A DNA stretch of 64,000 nt from Siphonodentalium dalli. Taxonomy: Eukaryota; Mollusca; Scaphopoda; Gadilida; Siphonodentaliidae. The stretch covers positions 197,723,887-197,787,886 of the forward strand of contig CP136062.1 of NCBI GenBank assembly GCA_032622095.1, read 5' to 3'. Both the position numbers and the translations under genes were made by a program. Positions within the stretch are counted from its first letter, which is position 1. Every line of letters begins with the position of its first letter. The notes under the pieces are model-generated. The model saw only the letters and a program-made list of their open reading frames with translations. It did not search any database and was not told the origin of the DNA. Below are positions 59,416 to 64,000 of the stretch, in pieces.

Positions 59416-60492
59416 CAGGGACGTGGTGACAGGGGTTGGGGTGTCTCACCCCCCCCCCAACTTTGGTCAAATTGTTCAACAGCTGGAAATTTCATACCTG
59501 ACTCAACATTAGTTGGAAATTTCACACAACAATAGGTTGACAATGTTCTTGTAGTTTGATTTTCAAACAATTTATTACGGGTAATTTATTGTTGTTTTTT
59601 TTACAAAAATTTCCTACTTTTGGTCAAAATTTTTGACTGAGATGGCCATCAGTTGGAAATTTTCCAACCTTAGGGGGGGGTGTCAGAAATTTCCAACACT
59701 TTGTCCTGATCCCCCCCCCCCCCCCCCCGCGGCCAGTCAAAAACTGCTAGTTAATTTAAGAAAACAATATTGTCCTACATATTGGTCATCATTGTCATTG
59801 GAATTGGCATCAGTTGGAAATTTTCGAACCTAAGTGGGGGTGTCAGTTTGAAATGTCCAACTCTAGGAAGGCTTGAGGCTAGTCTAGATGCTTGGATTTT
59901 GCGATTTTCTTATTCAGATTTCCAAATTTTCACACAACGGGCTGAACCATGCATGGTCGGCCCGGTGTGTCATGGTCCCTCCCCCGTGGCCAATAAAAAA
60001 CTGCTAATTAGTTTAAGAAAACACTATTTTACTACAATTGGTCAAACTTGTGGACTGAAATGGTCATCAGTTGGAGAATTTTCCAACCTAAGGGTGAGTA
60101 TGAGGTTTGAAATTTCCAACACTAGGAAAGCTTGAAGCTAGGATTTAACGATTTTCCTGTTTAGTTTTCAAAATTGTCTCACACCGGGCCGAACAACCAG
60201 GGTCGGCCCGGTGTGTCCTGGTCTCTTGTCCGTAGCCGTGTGCATTTGTCTGGAGTTGGACCACTAGATGTTAGGATTTATGCTATTTTCAGGTTCAAAT
60301 ATATGAATGTTCTCATACCGGGTATATAGAACCATGGTTTATGAATATATAGGCTATTAGGCCTAGCACTGAGGTGCAAGGGGTGCAAATGGAATTATGT
60401 AAAACTTGTGTTTGGTCGGATTCAAGGGGGTGCAGTTGGAATTCTCCAAAGTGGACCCCCCCCCCCCCCCAACGCAGACCATTTAGCCACTT
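59416..60492 (-). mobile_element. hAT-like MITE, inverted copy, about 1.08 kb
   Basis: Starts CAGGGACGTGGTGACAGGGG and proceeds as the reverse complement of 17722-18769 (AGTTGGAAATTTC motifs, GGCCAATAAAAAACTGC, GTGAGAC/GTGTGTC phrases, C runs). It ends in a degraded TAGCCACTT. CTATTCA lies on both sides (59409-59415 and 60493-60499), 7 of an expected 8 bp. Confidence 0.75.
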
Positions 60493-60517
60493 CTATTCAT
60501 CGTCGTGAAATGTATAT

Positions 60518-60900
60518 CGGGACCGTGGACATAGCCTTTGTTTGTTTGGGACCGTGTTCAAATCTGTATTTTGTTATGACATCAATGCGTCTTTGAAATG
60601 ACATATACATGTAATGCCCACAGAAAGGTAGTTCAAATAATTGTCGACCTATTTCGATACCATATCAGGAAAAACACGGAACGCTCTTTTCTGTTCCATT
60701 CCCTGCGCATGGCTATTGTTTGTTTGGGACCGTGAACGTAGCTTTTGTTTGTTAAAATTTGTATTTTTGTATGACTTCAATGCGTTTTTCTGTGACATAT
60801 ACATGTCATTCCCACCGAAAGGTAGTTCAATTAATTGTGGACCTATTTCGATACCGTGAAAAATTTAAAACAGAATATTATTAAGTGTATTTTGGAGCCC
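60518..60900. repeat. Two-unit direct repeat of a dispersed family
   Basis: GGGACCGTGGACATAGC...GTAGTTCAAATAATTGTCGA..CTATTTCGATACC (60518-60662) recurs at 60727-60855 with changes. Related to 9530-9770. Confidence 0.7.
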
Positions 60901-61410
60901 AAACCGAAGTTGTTGGTACAAACTGAATATATTGGTTCCCTATCCGCTGAGACGGTTAGGACATCACGACTACATCTATTACATTATAACGTGCGCATAA
61001 TAATAGTTTCGCAACCAAAAACAAAACAAAATAGCCTCCAGTCCTGAATGTAATACGTTTATTTAACTCCTATTAGGAAACCAATTTTAACACGGAACTG
61101 CCAAACTGCTGTGACATTTTGCGCGAGCATATATATATGACATCTACGGCAGCGTGGAACCACCACCTCCTCTTTTGTTACTAACTTGATTAAACAAGTT
61201 AGCTAACTTGTTTAATCAAGTTAGCATCTGACCAATCACCAATAGCCATTTTAACGTCGGGTTATTCTATTGGTTGAAACATACTGATTTCTGATTGTCT
61301 TGTTGAAAATATTTATACGGTGTTGATAGTAACAAGATGGCAGCCGCTGTGCGTTTTATTCAGCTGTACTTCTCTCTTGGTTTTTCACAAAAATAGGGCC
61401 GTAGAAATAT

Positions 61411-61775
61411 CTACCCGTACCTCCAATGTACTTCCAATGTACTTCCACTAATATATTTCCAATGTACTTACAATGTACTTACAATGTACTTCCAATATAC
61501 TTCGAATGTACTTCCACAATGTACTTACAATGTACTTCAACAATGTACTTTTACAATATACTTTTACAATGTACTTACAGTGTACTTCCACAGTGTACTT
61601 ACAATGTACTTCCAATGTACTTCCACTAATGTACTTCCAATGTACTTCCACTAATGTACTTCCAATGTACTTCAACAATGTACTTTTACAATATACTTTT
61701 ACAATTTACTTACAGTGTACTTCCACAGTGTACTTCCAATGTACTTCAAATGTACTTCCACAATGTACTTTTACC
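61411..61775. repeat. GTACTTCCAAT array
   Basis: About 30 units of 11-14 bp built on GTACTTCCAAT, GTACTTACAAT, GTACTTCAACAAT and GTACTTTTACAAT. A ~150-bp block appears duplicated: GTACTTTTACAATATACTTT recurs about 130 bp later. Confidence 0.9.
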
Positions 61776-61801
61776 CCCCAAACCGGCCGGTATGCAGCAG
61801 C

Positions 61802-62150
61802 AGTAACTTGATTAATCAAGTTAGCTAACTTGATTAAACAAGTTAGCTAACTTGATTAAACAAGTTACTAACTGGATTAATCAAGTTAGTAACTTGATTA
61901 ATCCAGTTAGCTAACTTGATTAAACAAGTTAGTAACTTGATTAAACAAGTTAGCTAACTTGATTAAACAAGTTAGCTAACTTGATTAAACAAGTTAGTAA
62001 CTTGATTAAACAAGTTATCTAACTGGATTAAACAAGTTAGCTAACTGGATTAAACAAGTTAGTAACTGGATTAAACAAGTTAGTAACTTGTTTAAACAAG
62101 TTAGCTAACTTGATTAAACAAGTTAGCTAACTTGATTAATCAAGTTAGTA
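61802..62150. repeat. Palindromic 21-22-bp satellite
   Basis: Units TTAGCTAACTTGATTAAACA/AG, each a near-perfect palindrome centred on GATTAATC or GATTAAAC, about 16 copies. The same units occur at 61178-61225 inside the left terminus. Confidence 0.9.
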
Positions 62151-62382
62151 ACAAAAGAGGAGGTGGCGGTTCTACGCTGCCGTAGACATCCGGAGGGATG
62201 CCTCTATAATAGGTTTGTAATTTGGCACAAGAAGATGAGTTTGGCACCCTCAGCGATTAAAACGGAATACTAGGGATCAACCACCTCGCATATAGAGGCG
62301 GCACGATAAATGGTACTATAGTTCCGCGAGTTTTTATGCTGTCATTGTTCTCGTGACGTCGGTGGTGTATATACGTCAATTG

Positions 62383-63591
62383 TATGGGAGGCCCTTTTCA
62401 CATTTATTATTTATTTACGCTTTAAGCGCAAATAACCTCTATCAATTGCTCCTAAGTGCAAATATTTGCGCTTAAGCGTAAATCATTTACGCTTAAGCGC
62501 AAATCATTTGCGCTTAAGCGCAAATAAAAATTAATATCCATTGATTCCCCCCTGAATTAATTTTAAATGGCACAGGCCTAAACACATCACTCAAGTTTAT
62601 ATAGGCCCACCACATGAGGGAAGCAATCCCCCAATAACCCCTAGATCCCTTTTATGACATGGAAATGGTATAGATATGTTCAGGATATGTCTCATTTATA
62701 AGATATACTTGATCTCTGTGATGGAGACACACATTCTTGGAGACAGGGATGCTGATAATATGAAAATAGGGGTTTTCCCAGGGGGGGATCGGAAAAAAAA
62801 TTCAGGCACGTATGGCATTTTTCCCCTTTCGATCATTTTTTGTACCCACCCACCCCCACCGCCAAATTTTTTTCCGTTTTCGGCAGTTTTTTCCCATCAT
62901 TTTTTGACACCCACCCCCCCCTTTTAACACTAAAACAGAGATTTGCGGGGGGAAATTCACTGTAAACAGCTGTATATGAATTTATGTGCATACTATTTAT
63001 CGTGGATGTTAACATGGACATGTAAATAGGAATGAGTCATTTTGAGGTCATTCGGCCAAAAAAACATGGCTGCCAGCGGCCATCTTGGATTTCAAAATAC
63101 AACACGATAACTGCCTGCAGTCAGTTTACAGTTAGAATTACATTATTTCTCTCATTCAAAGTGGTTTTGAAGCCCAACTCATTGCCAAAACACTAAAAAA
63201 CAAGCAGGAAGGTTTTTTTTTAGTTGCGGAAAAAATTGCTTGTTGGTGGCTTTGACCACCCACCCACCCCGGCATACGTGCCGGAATTTTTTTTCACCAC
63301 CCCCCCCCCTGGTTTTCCCCCTATTTCAAGTCAATAAGTACACCATATGAAGGAAGCAAGCCCCCCGGTAACCCCTAATTCCCTTTTTATGGCCATGGAC
63401 AGACACCAGGGACAGAGATGCTGATATGCATATGGAAATATGTTTTTTCTTCAACTTCGAGTCTGTATGGGGCTATTACTATGGGCCCATCATAATATAC
63501 TATGAGATGGACTCAATCATTCATAATCACAAGCGCAAATGATTTGCGCTTAAGCGCAAATAAATAATAAATGTGAAAAGGGCCTCCCATA
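62383..63591. mobile_element. TIR element with GCGCTTAAGCGC repeats, 1.2 kb
   Basis: Ends TATGGGAGGCCCTTTTC, continuing ACATTTATTATTTATTT, are mirrored at the right. CAATTG flanks both ends (62377-62382 and 63592-63597). Just inside are tandem palindromes of AAATGATTTGCGCTTAAGCGC type, five on the left and two on the right. The interior has a duplicated segment (about 62610-62800 and 63340-63450) and an inverted GGCACGTATGGC motif near C/G runs. There is no coding capacity. Confidence 0.8.
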
Positions 63592-63597
63592 CAATTG

Positions 63598-64000
63598 GTC
63601 ATAATGCTTTGCCCTCATATTTCGGATTGAAAATGCCCGGAGTATAATAACATTGCATATTAAACTACAGTCTCTCCGAAAAGCCGACGAAAATCACATA
63701 TATATATATAGGGATACGTCTCTAAAAGTGTCCGTAATATTTCTTTTCTACGACGACGCGGCATTCCCAACATGACGTAATAAACCGTTTCCAAATATGG
63801 AGTGCATTCCTGGCGTAGTAATTGTTTTTGAGAATCGTAGTATTTACAAATAGTTATAAATAGAACTAGATGCGAAAGAATAATCAGTCATGAATATCGT
63901 TGACTGATAAAAAAAATTCGAACATGATGTCTCCTATATTGCGATGAGTAAAGTGAACTATGGATATATCGCCTGTATTCAGTTTTCCAACAATAGTTGA
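63598..64000. other. No gene recognised
   Basis: AT-rich sequence to the end of the window with no supported feature. Confidence 0.45.

Larger units (their letters stand above)
61145..62184. mobile_element. TIR element with two internal tandem arrays, 1.04 kb
   Basis: Ends TACGGCAGCGTGGAACC and GGTTCTACGCTGCCGTA are inverted repeats, continued inward by CACCTCCTCTTTTGTTA. GACATC is repeated at 61139-61144 and 62185-62190, a 6-bp target duplication. Inside are palindromic 22-bp units on both sides, a unique stretch (61226-61400) and a TACTTCCAATG array. The small frames across the arrays are repeat translations. Confidence 0.85.

Noticed and set aside
61426-61811. Cys/Thr-rich protein on either strand
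   Set aside because: It is a translation of the GTACTTCCAAT array.

Overview
This window looks like eukaryotic, AT-rich, intergenic animal DNA. Three things point to an invertebrate, most likely a lophotrochozoan such as a mollusc, although the species cannot be read from the sequence. First, the non-LTR retrotransposon remnants have invertebrate-style reverse transcriptases and tails. Second, there is a tRNA-derived SINE with a CAATCAATCAAT-type tail. Third, short non-autonomous DNA transposons are very dense. I found no convincing host gene, no tRNA or rRNA gene, and no bacterial-type operon. Almost everything recognisable is mobile or repetitive DNA. Most open frames longer than 60 codons are chance frames or translations of repeats.

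Layout. 1-14.7 kb: a LINE tail fragment (1427-2012), a mariner/pogo-type MITE with TA duplications (2098-2281), a decayed integrase of the KRBA2/SCAND3-like family (3231-4110), a foldback MITE (6090-6495), a MITE with GAGGGTATCACCC ends (6798-7240), a decayed LINE reverse transcriptase on the minus strand (8330-9090), a perfect 129-bp inverted repeat (11441-11767) and minisatellites. 14.7-23.4 kb: a duplicated block pair (A-B-A', with B again at 21953) carrying a hAT-like MITE and a short Helitron, then a SINE. 24.7-30 kb: palindromic-cassette elements flanked by TTAA, and three more LINE fragments. 31.6-34.3 kb: a 2.7-kb relative of the 6090-6495 foldback MITE, in which one internal 21-bp motif has expanded to about 105 copies. 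37.2-42.5 kb: a large foldback element with 1.3-kb inverted arms. 43.1-50.1 kb: a recent ~1.16-kb dispersed duplication, a 2.3-kb TIR element with a small Cys-rich frame, and tandem duplications. 50.6-51.6 kb: two more palindromic-cassette loci. 51.9-56.6 kb: a nearly full-length but inactivated LINE on the minus strand (ORF1 with an RRM-like domain; ORF2 with endonuclease, reverse transcriptase and a Cys/His C-terminus). 57.5-64 kb: inverted-repeat MITEs, a minus-orientation hAT-like MITE, and two TIR elements containing tandem palindromic arrays.

The main themes are two. (1) Several unrelated short inverted-repeat transposons carry internal tandem arrays. In one case both the single-copy state and the expanded state of the same motif are present in this window. 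(2) A 67-bp palindromic cassette recurs at six loci with at least two, possibly three, different kinds of outer terminus. These are the best candidates for something undescribed. Target-site duplications were read by eye; copy counts and identities are estimates, not alignments.
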